From the NCBI GenBank assembly GCA_963820955.1, contig CAWGCA010000041.1, positions 165,048 to 229,047 of the forward strand: a stretch of DNA of 64,000 nt. Reading direction: 5' to 3'. This DNA comes from CAWGCA01 sp963820955 (GTDB taxonomy: Bacteria > Pseudomonadota > Gammaproteobacteria > Chromatiales > Chromatiaceae). Of this stretch, positions 1-8,562 are shown piece after piece (the stretch's first letter is position 1; every line of letters begins with the position of its first letter). Under the pieces are notes generated by a model that saw nothing but the letters and a program-made list of their open reading frames with translations, was not told the DNA's origin and did no database searches. A program made the translations under genes and the position numbers.

Positions 1-408
1 AAACCAGAGGAAGCACGGGGCACCTTGGAGAAGTTGGTTGCCTCGGAGCCACGATTCACCGGTGCACAACTGGCCCTTGGAAGAATGGCGGCGCGCCTGA
101 ACGATCCAGAGACAGCCTTGTCTGCGTATTCCAAAGCGGAAGAACTCGCACCGCGATCTATCCCTGCCAAGCTCGGAATAGCCAGCGCTCTGCTGGCCCT
201 GAGACAAACTGAGGCGGCTACCAACGCCTTGATTGGAGCAGAAAACCAAGCCAATAGCGGTCGGGAGCTGTTCCAAGTCGCCTTGGCCTACCGGCAAATG
301 GGCAAGTTTAAAAAATTTCGCGCACTGACGGAAAGAGCACTGGCAAAGGGTGATACAGGCATATGGCGTCAGCAAGCGGCGTCGTTTCTTGCGGCGACAC
401 AGGAATAA
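1..408 (+). CDS. TPR-repeat protein, C-terminal part
   Basis: The reading frame is open from the first base, so the gene starts upstream of the window; a TTG at 25 is internal rather than a convincing start. The visible 135 residues are helical and Ala/Leu-rich with the spacing of tetratricopeptide repeats, for example a segment ending in residues AEELAP and a final repeat with AYRQMGKFKKF. TPR proteins are protein-interaction scaffolds; the partner cannot be told from this fragment. The gene ends at a TAA and no clear terminator follows. The presence of a PEP-CTERM protein 7 kb away makes a link to envelope or exopolysaccharide assembly possible, but that is only a guess. Confidence 0.7.
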   Translation, partial: KPEEARGTLEKLVASEPRFTGAQLALGRMAARLNDPETALSAYSKAEELAPRSIPAKLGIASALLALRQTEAATNALIGAENQANSGRELFQVALAYRQMGKFKKFRALTERALAKGDTGIWRQQAASFLAATQE

Positions 409-441
409 ATCTAACGAGCTAAAATGCTGTTCTTCGCGGAA

Positions 442-558
442 TTACTGAACCGAATCGGCAGCCGTCGATCGCCCAAATCTGGTGATCTGGCCGTAGACAT
501 AGTGGATGAGGTCGATGGTGTCCTGGTCGTAGTCCTGGGAGGGGGATAGATTGCTCAT
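442..558 (-). CDS. possible 38-aa hypothetical protein or gene remnant
   Basis: The last 38 codons of this minus-strand frame use GC-rich codons like the neighbouring genes and read as a plausible acidic then basic peptide (contains DLIHYVYGQITRFGR). No Shine-Dalgarno sequence precedes the ATG; instead an AT-rich imperfect palindrome (ATCGAT at both ends, 557-575) lies directly upstream. I do not recognise the family. It may be the tail of a decayed gene. The rest of 409-654 holds nothing else I can support. Confidence 0.25.
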   Translation of the reverse strand: MSNLSPSQDYDQDTIDLIHYVYGQITRFGRSTAADSVQ

Positions 559-654
559 CGATATATCGTATCGATATTGCCTAACCGATAGGCTTATATG
601 AGGAATCGACGGTAGCGAAATAAAAACGCCACAAAGTAAAGCTATCATTCGGGC

Positions 655-689
655 AAAAAAAAAGGACTGGCAATTTCTTGCAAGTCCTT
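655..689 (-). terminator. intrinsic terminator of tRNA-Asn
   Basis: A 12-bp stem with one mismatch (662-673 with 678-689, loop TTTC) is followed on the minus strand by a run of nine U (A tract at 655-663 on the plus strand). It lies 9 bases beyond the 3' end of the tRNA gene, as expected for a monocistronic tRNA unit. Confidence 0.8.
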
Positions 690-697
690 GATTTAAT

Positions 698-773
698 TGG
701 CTCCCCGGGACGGGCTCGAACCGCCGACCTAGTGGTTAACAGCCACCCGCTCTACCGACTGAGCTACCGAGGA
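698..773 (-). tRNA. tRNA-Asn (anticodon GTT)
   Basis: Read on the minus strand this is a complete 76-nt cloverleaf. The acceptor stem is TCCTCGG paired with CCGGGGA, the D arm contains AGCTCAGTCGGTAGAGC, the anticodon loop reads CTGTTAAC with anticodon GTT, the T arm contains GGTTCGAGCC, and the discriminator G and CCA are genome-encoded. It would decode AAC and AAU. A promoter and a terminator on the same strand flank it, so it is probably transcribed alone. Confidence 0.95.
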
Positions 774-789
774 ATAGGTCGAGCCGCGT

Positions 790-818
790 ATAGTAATCAC
801 CTCTCCGTTTGTGGTCAA
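790..818 (-). promoter_or_regulatory. sigma-70 promoter of tRNA-Asn
   Basis: On the minus strand a -35 element TTGACC (813-818) and a -10 element TACTAT (790-795) are separated by exactly 17 bases. The bases after the -10 box are GC-rich (ACGCGGCTC), as is usual for stringently controlled stable-RNA promoters. The tRNA 5' end is 16 bases downstream of the -10 box. Confidence 0.75.
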
Positions 819-845
819 TAGCTTGCCCTAAAATACTCCCTGCCG

Positions 846-1409
846 TTAACCGCACTGCAACGGGCTCCCATCCGGGCGGGTAGTCGACAGGCGCGGCCGT
901 CCGGAGTTCGAGACAATAAGAGCCTTGGGATCGACCGTCGCGGTGAGATCGCAAATTGTGATGGTTGCCGTGGATCCGGGTGACATGCCGCTCGGTTGGT
1001 AGATCAGGCGTTTTCTTCCGACTGAGGTGAGAATCCGCACTCTGTGACGGTTGGGTTGCTGGAATCGCAAAACAGTCTCCGATCCATCCGGCGATCGGTT
1101 CCGATTGTCGTCGACGAACAGGATGAATCCCTGTTGCCATTCGAAGCTGTTCAGGCAGCTCTGGCCGTCCGTGCTGGGGCAGAGCACCACAGGTACCCCG
1201 CGTTTGACTGCCTCGCTTCGGGCTAAATGCAGGTGGAGGGCCATGCTGTTTACTGCCGTTGTTGTGCTGCTGCTGGCGCTCAGGGTGAGAGCGCTGGGGA
1301 TGCCAATGGCAAGCAGTATGCAGACTGTGGCGAGGGTGCTGATCAGTTCAACCAGGGTAAGCGCGGTTTGACACCAGGACGGGGACGCGCTGGTCGATCG
1401 TATGCTCAT
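846..1409 (-). CDS. FimT/GspH-type pseudopilin
   Basis: A 187-residue protein with a type IV prepilin N-terminus: a short leader, then LTLVEL with Glu at +5 and a hydrophobic helix to about residue 40. Residues 60-75 (HLARSEAVKRG) and a Cys pair (CPSTDGQSC, around residues 97-105) are typical of the FimT/GspH family of minor pseudopilins, which sit at the tip of type IV pili or type II secretion pseudopili. The residue before the predicted PilD cleavage site is Ala16 rather than the usual Gly. The start has a good ribosome site (AAAGGAG). No other pilus gene is nearby, so it is an orphan; FimT relatives of this kind have been linked to DNA uptake, but that role is inference here. Confidence 0.8.
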   Translation of the reverse strand: MSIRSTSASPSWCQTALTLVELISTLATVCILLAIGIPSALTLSASSSTTTAVNSMALHLHLARSEAVKRGVPVVLCPSTDGQSCLNSFEWQQGFILFVDDNRNRSPDGSETVLRFQQPNRHRVRILTSVGRKRLIYQPSGMSPGSTATITICDLTATVDPKALIVSNSGRPRLSTTRPDGSPLQCG

Positions 1410-1435
1410 AGTCGCACTCCTTTGCGATTATTTTC

Positions 1436-1458
1436 ATCCACACAGTCCTTGTGTGGAT
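1436..1458. repeat. 9-bp perfect hairpin between fimT and aspC
   Basis: ATCCACACA (1436-1444) and TGTGTGGAT (1450-1458) form a perfect stem with a 5-base loop. No T tract follows on either strand, so it is a weak terminator candidate for aspC or a structured leader for the pseudopilin gene, whose start is 27 bases further downstream on the minus strand. Confidence 0.5.
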
Positions 1459-1530
1459 GTTCGTTCTGATCTTCCTCGCCGCGTCAGAAATGAGTCGCTG
1501 ATTCAAGGGTGCGGCATTGGAATGATTGAC

Positions 1531-2718
1531 CTATCCTGCAAGCACCTTTTCCAGACGATCGAGGGCATTCTGCAGGTTTTCCATGCTGGTGGCGATTGAC
1601 AGGCGAACATGCCCGGACAGGCCGAAGGCGGTACCCGGTACCAGCGCCACTCCCGCCTGTTCGATCAGGTATTCCGCCAGTTCCAGGTCGTTGTTGACGC
1701 CGTCGATATGCTTGAGCGCCTCCTTGACATTTGGGAAGCAGTAAAAGGTCCCGTCGGTGGGCAGACAATTGACGCCCGGTATGTTGTTCAACCGCTCCAC
1801 CACGTAGTCGTGGCGCTGCTTGAAGGCGGTCAGCATCTCCTGGATACACTCCTGGGGCCCTTCCAGCGCCGCCTGGGCTGCCACCTGCGAGATCGAGGTA
1901 GGGTTGGAAGTGCTCTGGGACTGAATTTTCTTCATCGCCTTGATGATTTCCGTCGGCCCTCCCGCATAACCGATGCGCCAGCCGGTCATGGAGTAGGCCT
2001 TGGAGACGCCGTTCAGAACCAGACAGCGATCCTCCAGTTCCGGGCAGGCGTTCAGGATGTTGACGAAGGGTTCGTTACCCCAGCGGATGTGCTCGTACAT
2101 GTCATCGGTGGCAACCGTGACCCGGGGGTATTCCAGCAGCACCTTACCCAATGCCTGCAGTTCCTCCCGACTGTAGGCCATGCCGGTGGGATTCGACGGG
2201 CTGTTGATCACCAGCAGCCGGGTCTTGTCGGTGATCGCTGCCTGCAACTGACTCGGCGTGATTTTGAACTGCTGGTCGGCTCCGGCATGGGCAAATACGG
2301 GGATGCCGCCCGCCAGGATGGTCATATCGGGATAGGAGACCCAGTAGGGAACGGGGATAATCACCTCGTCACCGGGATCCAGGATAGCCTGTGCCAGATT
2401 GTAGAAGCTCTGCTTTCCGCCGCAGGAGACCAGAATCTGGTCTGGCCGGTAGACAAAACCGTTATCCCGTTTGAACTTGTCTATGACAGCCTGCTTCAGG
2501 CTGGGGGTACCGTCCACCGCGGTGTATTTTGTGAAGCCGTCGTGGATTGCCTGGATGGCCGCAGTCTTGATGTGGTCCGGCGTGTCGAAGTCCGGCTCAC
2601 CGGCACCCAGGCCGATGACGTCTTTGCCGGCGGCGCGCATTTCGGCGGCGCGGGCCGTTATAGCCAGGGTAGGAGAGGGTTTGACAGCCTGTACGCGGGC
2701 GGAAAGCTTTTTACTCAT
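1531..2718 (-). CDS. aspC: aspartate aminotransferase, class I
   Basis: A 395-residue PLP-dependent enzyme that moves an amino group between aspartate and 2-oxoglutarate. The N-terminus (LSARVQAVKPSPTLAIT) and GLGAGEPDFDTP motif are typical of the class I subgroup Ib aspartate/prephenate aminotransferases. The PLP lysine is Lys240 in NGVSKAYSMTGWR, the NPSNPT loop is near residue 175, and the substrate-carboxylate Arg is near the C-terminus (VRLSIATS). The frame is open far upstream, but the family start is the ATG at 2718; upstream codons run through uvrB's antisense strand and are not coding. It is divergent from uvrB across 216 bp. Some members also use prephenate, which would complement pheA/tyrA here; that is inference. 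Confidence 0.92.
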   Translation of the reverse strand: MSKKLSARVQAVKPSPTLAITARAAEMRAAGKDVIGLGAGEPDFDTPDHIKTAAIQAIHDGFTKYTAVDGTPSLKQAVIDKFKRDNGFVYRPDQILVSCGGKQSFYNLAQAILDPGDEVIIPVPYWVSYPDMTILAGGIPVFAHAGADQQFKITPSQLQAAITDKTRLLVINSPSNPTGMAYSREELQALGKVLLEYPRVTVATDDMYEHIRWGNEPFVNILNACPELEDRCLVLNGVSKAYSMTGWRIGYAGGPTEIIKAMKKIQSQSTSNPTSISQVAAQAALEGPQECIQEMLTAFKQRHDYVVERLNNIPGVNCLPTDGTFYCFPNVKEALKHIDGVNNDLELAEYLIEQAGVALVPGTAFGLSGHVRLSIATSMENLQNALDRLEKVLAG

Positions 2719-2934
2719 TGACTCTGACTCGGTTTTCTCTGTTAAGCCTAAATCTGGCGATGAAACAGACCTCGCGTGGTTCGATATCAGGGTAGCGACC
2801 TGGATTAGACTCGGGTCTACCTGACAGCGGCGCTCAGTCCTGTGTGGCATACCTGATTCAGTCTGCAGGGCAGTTTCTGTCGGCAGGTTGCAGGTGCCAT
2901 AATAGCCAATCCGTGGTGTCAGCAGAATCCCTAA

Positions 2935-4941
2935 ATGGTAAAAGATTTTCAATTGGTCTCCGAGTTCGACCCCTCGGGTGACCAGCCGGAGGCGATCGCT
3001 CGGCTGCTTGAGGGCCTGGGCGACGGAGAAGCGGGTATGACCCTGCTTGGGGTGACTGGCTCTGGAAAGACCTTCACTATCGCAAATGTGATCGAGAAGG
3101 TGCAGCGACCGACCCTGATTCTTGTCCACAATAAAACGCTGGCGGCCCAACTTTACGGCGAGATGAAAGAGTTCTTTCCCCACAATGCGGTAGAGTATTT
3201 TGTCTCCTACTACGATTATTATCAGCCAGAGGCCTATGTTCCCGCATCCGATACCTTCATAGAGAAAGATGCTTCCATAAACGACCATATAGAACAGATG
3301 CGGCTGTCCGCTACCAAGGCGCTGTTGGAACGGCAGGACACCATCATCGTAGCCACCGTCTCCTGTATTTACGGTCTGGGTGACCCGAGATCCTACCTGG
3401 GTATGGTGCTGCACCTGGTGCGTGGCGATACAGTGGACCAGCGCTCTATTCTGCGCCGGCTGGCGGAACTCCAATACACCCGCAATGAAATGGAGTTGCG
3501 CCGGGCCTGCTATCGGGTACGGGGCGAGGTGATCGATATCTACCCGGCGGAGTCGGATCGGGAAGCGGTGCGGGTAGAGTTGTTCGACGATGAGATCGAA
3601 TCCATCGGCTTGTTCGACCCGCTTACCGGAGAGATGCTGCGCAAGGTGCCGCGGTACACCATCTACCCGAAATCCCACTACGTGACGCCGAGACAGACCC
3701 TGCTGGAGGCGGTAGAGCTGATTAAACAGGAACTTGTTGAGCGGCTGGAGCAGCTGCGTTTTGCCAACAAGCTGCTGGAGGCACAACGGTTGGAACAGCG
3801 CACCCGCTTCGATATCGAGATGATCCTGGAATTGGGATACTGTTCGGGCATTGAGAATTATTCGCGTTACCTGTCCGGACGTCAGTCTGGAGAACCGCCG
3901 CCGACGCTGTTCGATTATCTACCCCGGGAGGCCCTGCTGGTGGTGGATGAGAGCCATGTTTCCATCCCTCAGGTGGGCGGCATGTACCGGGGTGATCGCT
4001 CCCGCAAGGAGACCCTGGTGGAATACGGTTTCCGCCTGCCTTCCGCGCTGGACAACCGGCCGCTGCGGTTCGAGGAGTTCGAGGCCCGGGCGCCCCAGAC
4101 CATCTATGTCTCGGCTACGCCCCGCGACTATGAGCTGCAGCACTCGGGGGCGATCGTTGAGCAGGTGGTCCGGCCCACTGGGCTGGTGGATCCGGAGTTG
4201 GAGGTGAGACCCGCCGGCAGCCAGGTAGACGACCTGCTTTCGGAGATCAACCTGCGGGTGGAACAACAGGAGCGAGTGCTGGTCACCACTCTCACCAAGC
4301 GGATGTCAGAGGACCTGACAGACTATCTCGATGATCACGGCGTCCGGGTGCGCTATCTCCATTCCGACATCGACACAGTGGAACGGGTGGAGATCATCCG
4401 CGACCTGCGGCTCGGTGAGTTCGACGTGCTGGTGGGTATCAATTTGTTGCGGGAGGGACTGGATATGCCGGAGGTCTCCCTGGTCGCCATACTCGATGCC
4501 GACAAGGAGGGGTTTCTGCGCTCAGAAGGGTCCTTGATCCAGACCATCGGCCGCGCCGCCCGAAACGTCAACGGCAAGGCGATCCTGTATGCCGACAAGA
4601 TTACCGGTTCCATGCGGCGGGCCATCGACGAGACCGAGCGACGGCGGGAAAAACAGATCGCTTACAACCAGCAACACGGGATTACACCAAAGACTATTTG
4701 CAAGGCGATCGCGGACATTATGGAGGGGGCCCATGCAGGTGCTCCCAGGCGAGCGAAGGACTACGCACGGGTGGCGGAAACCGAGGCCGAATATGCCGCC
4801 ATGACGCCGCGCCAGATGGCAAATCGGATCAAGGCGCTGGAAAAGAAGATGTACCAGCACGCCCAGGATCTGGAGTTCGAGGAGGCGGCCCGGGTGCGCG
4901 ATCAGATCAAGGGTTTGCAATCCCAGGGGGTGCTGGCATGA
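2935..4941 (+). CDS. uvrB: UvrABC system protein B
   Basis: The 668-residue damage-recognition helicase of nucleotide excision repair. Walker A is GVTGSGKT (residues 39-46), the beta-hairpin that grips the DNA contains YYDYYQPEAYVP (about 92-103), the Walker B-like DESH is near residue 338, helicase motifs V-VI lie in INLLREGLDMP and QTIGRAARN, and the UvrC-binding UVR coiled coil (about 630-665) ends the protein. Length matches the family. No CTGT-N8-ACAG LexA box is visible in the 216 bp upstream, and the start ATG has no strong ribosome site. No uvrA or uvrC is in the window, which is usual. Confidence 0.97.
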   Translation: MVKDFQLVSEFDPSGDQPEAIARLLEGLGDGEAGMTLLGVTGSGKTFTIANVIEKVQRPTLILVHNKTLAAQLYGEMKEFFPHNAVEYFVSYYDYYQPEAYVPASDTFIEKDASINDHIEQMRLSATKALLERQDTIIVATVSCIYGLGDPRSYLGMVLHLVRGDTVDQRSILRRLAELQYTRNEMELRRACYRVRGEVIDIYPAESDREAVRVELFDDEIESIGLFDPLTGEMLRKVPRYTIYPKSHYVTPRQTLLEAVELIKQELVERLEQLRFANKLLEAQRLEQRTRFDIEMILELGYCSGIENYSRYLSGRQSGEPPPTLFDYLPREALLVVDESHVSIPQVGGMYRGDRSRKETLVEYGFRLPSALDNRPLRFEEFEARAPQTIYVSATPRDYELQHSGAIVEQVVRPTGLVDPELEVRPAGSQVDDLLSEINLRVEQQERVLVTTLTKRMSEDLTDYLDDHGVRVRYLHSDIDTVERVEIIRDLRLGEFDVLVGINLLREGLDMPEVSLVAILDADKEGFLRSEGSLIQTIGRAARNVNGKAILYADKITGSMRRAIDETERRREKQIAYNQQHGITPKTICKAIADIMEGAHAGAPRRAKDYARVAETEAEYAAMTPRQMANRIKALEKKMYQHAQDLEFEEAARVRDQIKGLQSQGVLA

Positions 4942-5234
4942 CATCCTTCAATTTTTCGACTGGTTGTTGCGAGTGATTAGAGTGACCAGCGCGCGGTGAC
5001 AAAAGAGAAGCATTCACATGGATCCGCCATGGTCAGGGTTCCCGATATTTACAAACGCGTTTTTCTTGGAATCGAAGTCCCGATACTGATATGTCCTTCC
5101 AGAAACACAGGCTTGAAAGCAACCACGCCATCCTGGCGAAGGCCAGCATCCAGAGAATTCAGCGACTTACTGGATTACGGCATCCGCTGATGAGATAAAA
5201 CACGCGGTTTCCGGACGGACACTAATTACATTAT
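4942..5234. other. intergenic stretch without a supported gene
   Basis: Short frames here (for example 4996-5190) have no recognisable product or ribosome site. The stretch contains degenerate pieces resembling common intergenic repeat sequence (CATCCTGGCGAAGGCCAGCATCCAG near 5128-5152). I see no RNA gene or clear promoter. Confidence 0.4.
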
Positions 5235-5243
5235 ATAACAAGC

Positions 5244-5461
5244 CAGTGCTGTCCCATTAAGTTGCGTTACATATAACTGGAACGCATTGATACGACAGCT
5301 CTTTCATAGTGATTAGTTGCGGCATAGACATGAATTTGAACACTGATGTTCGTCATTCCGGAAAGTGCGAAGCACTTGTCCGGAATCCAGGTTTTTCAAT
5401 GCGTTCACTGGATGCCGGATCAAGTCCGGCATGACGGTTGGAGGTTAATGGGACAGCACTG
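5244..5461. mobile_element. MITE-like non-autonomous element (218 bp)
   Basis: The element starts with CAGTGCTGTCCCATTAA (5244-5260) and ends with its exact reverse complement (5445-5461), a 17-bp perfect terminal inverted repeat. It is flanked by a 9-bp direct repeat ATAACAAGC (5235-5243 and 5462-5470), which fits a target-site duplication. No transposase frame fits inside. The interior carries nested hairpins: ATTCCGG/CCGGAAT (5355-5386), ATGCCGGA/TCCGGCAT (5412-5432), and CGTCAT/ATGACG closing both (5351-5436). A 9-bp duplication is known for IS4-, IS1- and some IS5-group elements; which family mobilised this one cannot be told from the sequence alone. Confidence 0.82.
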
Positions 5462-5757
5462 ATAACAAGCACTTCGAAGTTGTGCTTTTTGTGTATTCTT
5501 GCGCAGTCGAAAATCAGTACGCTTCTCAGTTTTTCCTGGCCGATGTAAATAGCTTCTTTACCGTATCGACATCGGCACTTCGTATATAGAAATACTTGTT
5601 ACCAACCTCTGTAAATACGTTCATTCCCATGGGGTGAAGAAGGTACGGACAAACATGGGATACGGGTCCCAGTTTGTTGCTCTGTTCATTAAGTTGCCAG
5701 GGTGTCACCCGATACTCGAGCCTACCGAACCGATTATTTAACTATGGGGTAAGTGAC

Positions 5758-7644
5758 GTGACTGGCATAGTAGTGTTGGCAACAAGAGGCCTGTTCCGAT
5801 CTGGCAAGCCATGGAATATATCGTCCAGGGTGATGGGGGGTATCTGCTCTATCATCCTGGCGTTCGTCTTGGCCCTGCCAGGGGGCAACGCCGAGGCGGC
5901 GCAGCCAGGGGATAATGGGAAACAGTTTGCCAAGGGAAGGATCCTGGTTCATCCCGCTCCCGGTCTGTCGGACGAGGAGTTCAAGAGGGTGCTGCGTAAG
6001 AACAACGGAAAGGCGGTGGGCAGGCTCAAGAAGCTCGGTGTTCATATCGTGAATGTACCGCCGAACAATGAGAAGAAAATCGCCAAGGCATTGTCCCGCA
6101 ACAAGAAGGTCAAGTACGCCGAGGTGGATGAACTGGTGCCACCGACGGAGATCCTTCCGAACGATCCCAAGTACACCAGTGCCTGGCACCTGCAGAAGAT
6201 CCAGGCGCCCACTGCCTGGGATACCGGCTTCGGCGAGGGCATCACCGTTGCGATCCTGGACAGCGGTGTCGATCCACTCCACCTGGATCTGCGGAACAAC
6301 CTGGTGACTGGTCGCAATGTGGTTTCCAACAACTCCGATACCAGCGATGTGAATGGGCACGGGACCAAGGTGGCGGGTACGGTCGCCGCCGAGAGCAATA
6401 ATCTCCTGGGCGTGACCTCCATCGCCTGGCACGCGCAGATAATGCCGGTACGGATCACCAATGACAGCGGCGGTTACGCCTACTGGAGCGACGTTGCAGC
6501 GGGCCTGATCTGGGCTGCTGACAACGGGGCAAGGGTCGCCAACATCAGTTACGAGGTGAGCGGTAGCTACACAGTGATTAGTGCGGCCCAATATATGCGT
6601 AACAAAGGGGGGGTTGTCGTCGTTGCGGCGGGAAATTACGGCACCAATCCGGGCTACGAGGACAACGAGTACATGGTTTCCGTGGCCGCGACCGACAGCA
6701 ACGACAACCGGACCAGCTGGTCCAACTATGGCAATTACATCGACCTTGCCGCGCCCGGCGTGGGTATCTGGACCACGACCAATGGTGGCAGCTATGCTGC
6801 CGTCTCCGGCACCTCGTTTTCCAGCCCGGTTACCGCGGCTGTGGTCGCCTTGGTCAAAGGGGTCAATGGAGACCTGTCACCGGGTGAGGTCGAGGCCCTG
6901 CTCATGGACAGCGCCGACGACCTCGGCACCGCCGGCTGGGATATCTATTACGGTCATGGGCGGGTCAATGCCGCGCAGGCGGTGGCACTGGCTGACAGCG
7001 TCGTATCCCAGGACACCCAGGCGCCCACGGTATCGATCACTGTACCTGCGACCAACAGCACCGTCAGTGATTGGGTGGCGGTCAGCGTCGATGCGGCGGA
7101 CAACTTCGGGGTGACCGAAGTGCGGCTCTACGCCAACGGCCACCCGGTGGGGACTGACACCACGGAACCCTACACCTTTACCTGGGACAGCACCCTGGTG
7201 TCGGACGGGGATTCGACCCTCACCGCCCATGCCTATGACGCGGCTGGGAACCTGGGGCAATCGGCCGCGGTGACGGTGGTGGTGGAGAACAACCCGGCCG
7301 CGGCTGACACCGTCCCACCCCAGGTGACCCTTCACAGCCCGACGGATGGCGCCACCGTCAGCGGGAACGTGACCCTCTCTGCCTCGGCCACCGATGATGT
7401 GCAGCTCTCAATGGTCAGTATCTATGTGGACGGCCAGCTGAAGTGCTCGGGGGTGCCCAGTGTCTCCTGCAGTTGGAACACCCGTAAGGAGAGCGCCGGT
7501 GACCACAGCATCCAGGCCAAGGCGACTGATGCAGCCGGCAACAGCGCCACCCGGTCGATCACGGTGACGGTCGGGACTACCACGTCGAAGGGCGGGAACA
7601 ACAAGGTTACTACCACCAACAAGGGGAGGCGGACAAAGAAATAA
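5758..7644 (+). CDS. secreted subtilisin-like serine protease with Ig-like C-terminal domains
   Basis: A peptidase S8 protein, 628 residues from the GTG at 5758, which has GGGGTAAG just upstream; an ATG at 5833 is the alternative start. A signal peptide covers about residues 26-48. A propeptide of the fervidolysin/inhibitor I9 kind follows (KGRILVHPAPGLSDEEF to VPPTEILPND). The catalytic triad is Asp168 (ILDSGVD), His201 (NGHGTKVAG) and Ser353 (SGTSFSSP), with oxyanion Asn293 (VVAAGN). Two Ig-like repeats of the Big_9 kind follow (APTVSITVP..., PPQVTLHSP...), and the C-terminus is Lys/Arg/Thr-rich. All key residues are present, so it should be active outside the cytoplasm. It is convergent with a PEP-CTERM gene and shares its terminator. 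Confidence 0.9.
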   Translation: MTGIVVLATRGLFRSGKPWNISSRVMGGICSIILAFVLALPGGNAEAAQPGDNGKQFAKGRILVHPAPGLSDEEFKRVLRKNNGKAVGRLKKLGVHIVNVPPNNEKKIAKALSRNKKVKYAEVDELVPPTEILPNDPKYTSAWHLQKIQAPTAWDTGFGEGITVAILDSGVDPLHLDLRNNLVTGRNVVSNNSDTSDVNGHGTKVAGTVAAESNNLLGVTSIAWHAQIMPVRITNDSGGYAYWSDVAAGLIWAADNGARVANISYEVSGSYTVISAAQYMRNKGGVVVVAAGNYGTNPGYEDNEYMVSVAATDSNDNRTSWSNYGNYIDLAAPGVGIWTTTNGGSYAAVSGTSFSSPVTAAVVALVKGVNGDLSPGEVEALLMDSADDLGTAGWDIYYGHGRVNAAQAVALADSVVSQDTQAPTVSITVPATNSTVSDWVAVSVDAADNFGVTEVRLYANGHPVGTDTTEPYTFTWDSTLVSDGDSTLTAHAYDAAGNLGQSAAVTVVVENNPAAADTVPPQVTLHSPTDGATVSGNVTLSASATDDVQLSMVSIYVDGQLKCSGVPSVSCSWNTRKESAGDHSIQAKATDAAGNSATRSITVTVGTTTSKGGNNKVTTTNKGRRTKK

Positions 7645-7655
7645 GCGGGGAGCGA

Positions 7656-7692
7656 TAAAAAACAACGCCGGCTTTCGCCGGCGTTGTTTTTT
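7656..7692. terminator. bidirectional intrinsic terminator
   Basis: A perfect 12-bp stem, AACAACGCCGGC (7661-7672) with GCCGGCGTTGTT (7677-7688), has a TTTC loop, an A tract before it and a T tract after it. It can stop transcription from the protease on the plus strand and from the PEP-CTERM gene on the minus strand. Confidence 0.9.
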
Positions 7693-7713
7693 GAGGAGAG
7701 CAAAAACGTCTGC

Positions 7714-8430
7714 TTAACTCTGACGTCTGCGACGCCCGTAGAAGCCGATTCCGATCAGGCCCAGTGCGCTAAGTAGCAGGGTCGAAGGCTCTGGGAGTTC
7801 CTCACCGCCGCCGCCGTCTCCGAGTAGGTTTCTGACAAACAGTGATTCATGTGAGAGTTTCTGAAGATTCCCATTTTTGTTAGTGATTTGTAGCTCGAAC
7901 GTACCACTACGCTGGAAAGGATTGTTCGTAAGTATTTCAGCCTCGAAAAAGAAGTATCCAATTTCTGTACTCCCTTTAAAGGCGGTGGCAATATCCAAAG
8001 TTACGGGTAGATTCAAGGGAAGAGAGCCATTCACATCTGCCCATCCGATCGTGTAATTCCCGCTAATTTGATCGATGTCCGCGCTCAGGAGTTTTATTTC
8101 AATACCGTTTACAATAGCTCCAGGATTGAGCGCGTCGTCAATCTTGTATACGAAGGTCCAGTCATTTCCGTCCGTGACTGTGTTTAACAGGTTTGCCTCG
8201 GATGTGGAATTAAAGTTCCCTTTCACATCGTAATATCCAGCGCAGCCATCTGATGCGTTGCCACCCAATGTAATCTTGCTCGGATCACATTGCACAGTTA
8301 CTGTTTGACCAGTGTCGTCGACGATAACGGTTGCGTGAATGGGCCCTGACAAACACAACGAGCATGCGCCGGCTAATAAAGCTGGGGTCAGACCTCTTTT
8401 CTTGAAACTGTATATTTTACTTTTTTTCAT
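7714..8430 (-). CDS. PEP-CTERM sorted exported protein
   Basis: A 238-residue protein with a signal peptide (hydrophobic stretch about residues 14-33, ending near IHA) and a textbook PEP-CTERM signal at the C-terminus: LPEPSTLLLSALGLIGIGF then YGRRRRQS. Such proteins are cut and anchored by exosortase (EpsH/XrtA) in exopolysaccharide-producing bacteria. The middle region (about 35-210) is beta-rich with two early cysteines and no enzyme motif I recognise; a Gly-rich linker precedes the sorting signal. No exosortase gene is in the window. A sigma-54 promoter lies 133 bp upstream, matching the known dependence of PEP-CTERM genes on RpoN and the PrsK/PrsR two-component system. Confidence 0.88.
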   Translation of the reverse strand: MKKSKIYSFKKRGLTPALLAGACSLCLSGPIHATVIVDDTGQTVTVQCDPSKITLGGNASDGCAGYYDVKGNFNSTSEANLLNTVTDGNDWTFVYKIDDALNPGAIVNGIEIKLLSADIDQISGNYTIGWADVNGSLPLNLPVTLDIATAFKGSTEIGYFFFEAEILTNNPFQRSGTFELQITNKNGNLQKLSHESLFVRNLLGDGGGGEELPEPSTLLLSALGLIGIGFYGRRRRQS

Positions 8431-8562
8431 TTCCGCTACTCTCCGGCATACAATTTGCCAACTCGGATCAGTTCTTGTTTTTCAAGCATCCCTGTTTCAG
8501 ATCCTGGTATTTAAGATTTGGCTTCCCTAATCAAATCTATATCAAGCTGTTGCCTTATCGGG

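Noticed and set aside
2719..2934. Possible LexA box before uvrB
   Set aside because: CTGT occurs several times but no CTGT-N8-ACAG palindrome is present.
2719..3786. N-terminal extension of the aspC frame to 3786
   Set aside because: It runs through the antisense strand of uvrB and the promoter region. The aspC family start at 2718 is clear.
5526..5708. 60-codon minus-strand frame ending in VDTVKKLFTSARKN
   Set aside because: No ribosome site, no recognisable family and overlap with the protease upstream region. Its last residues look gene-like, so it could be a remnant, but support is too thin.
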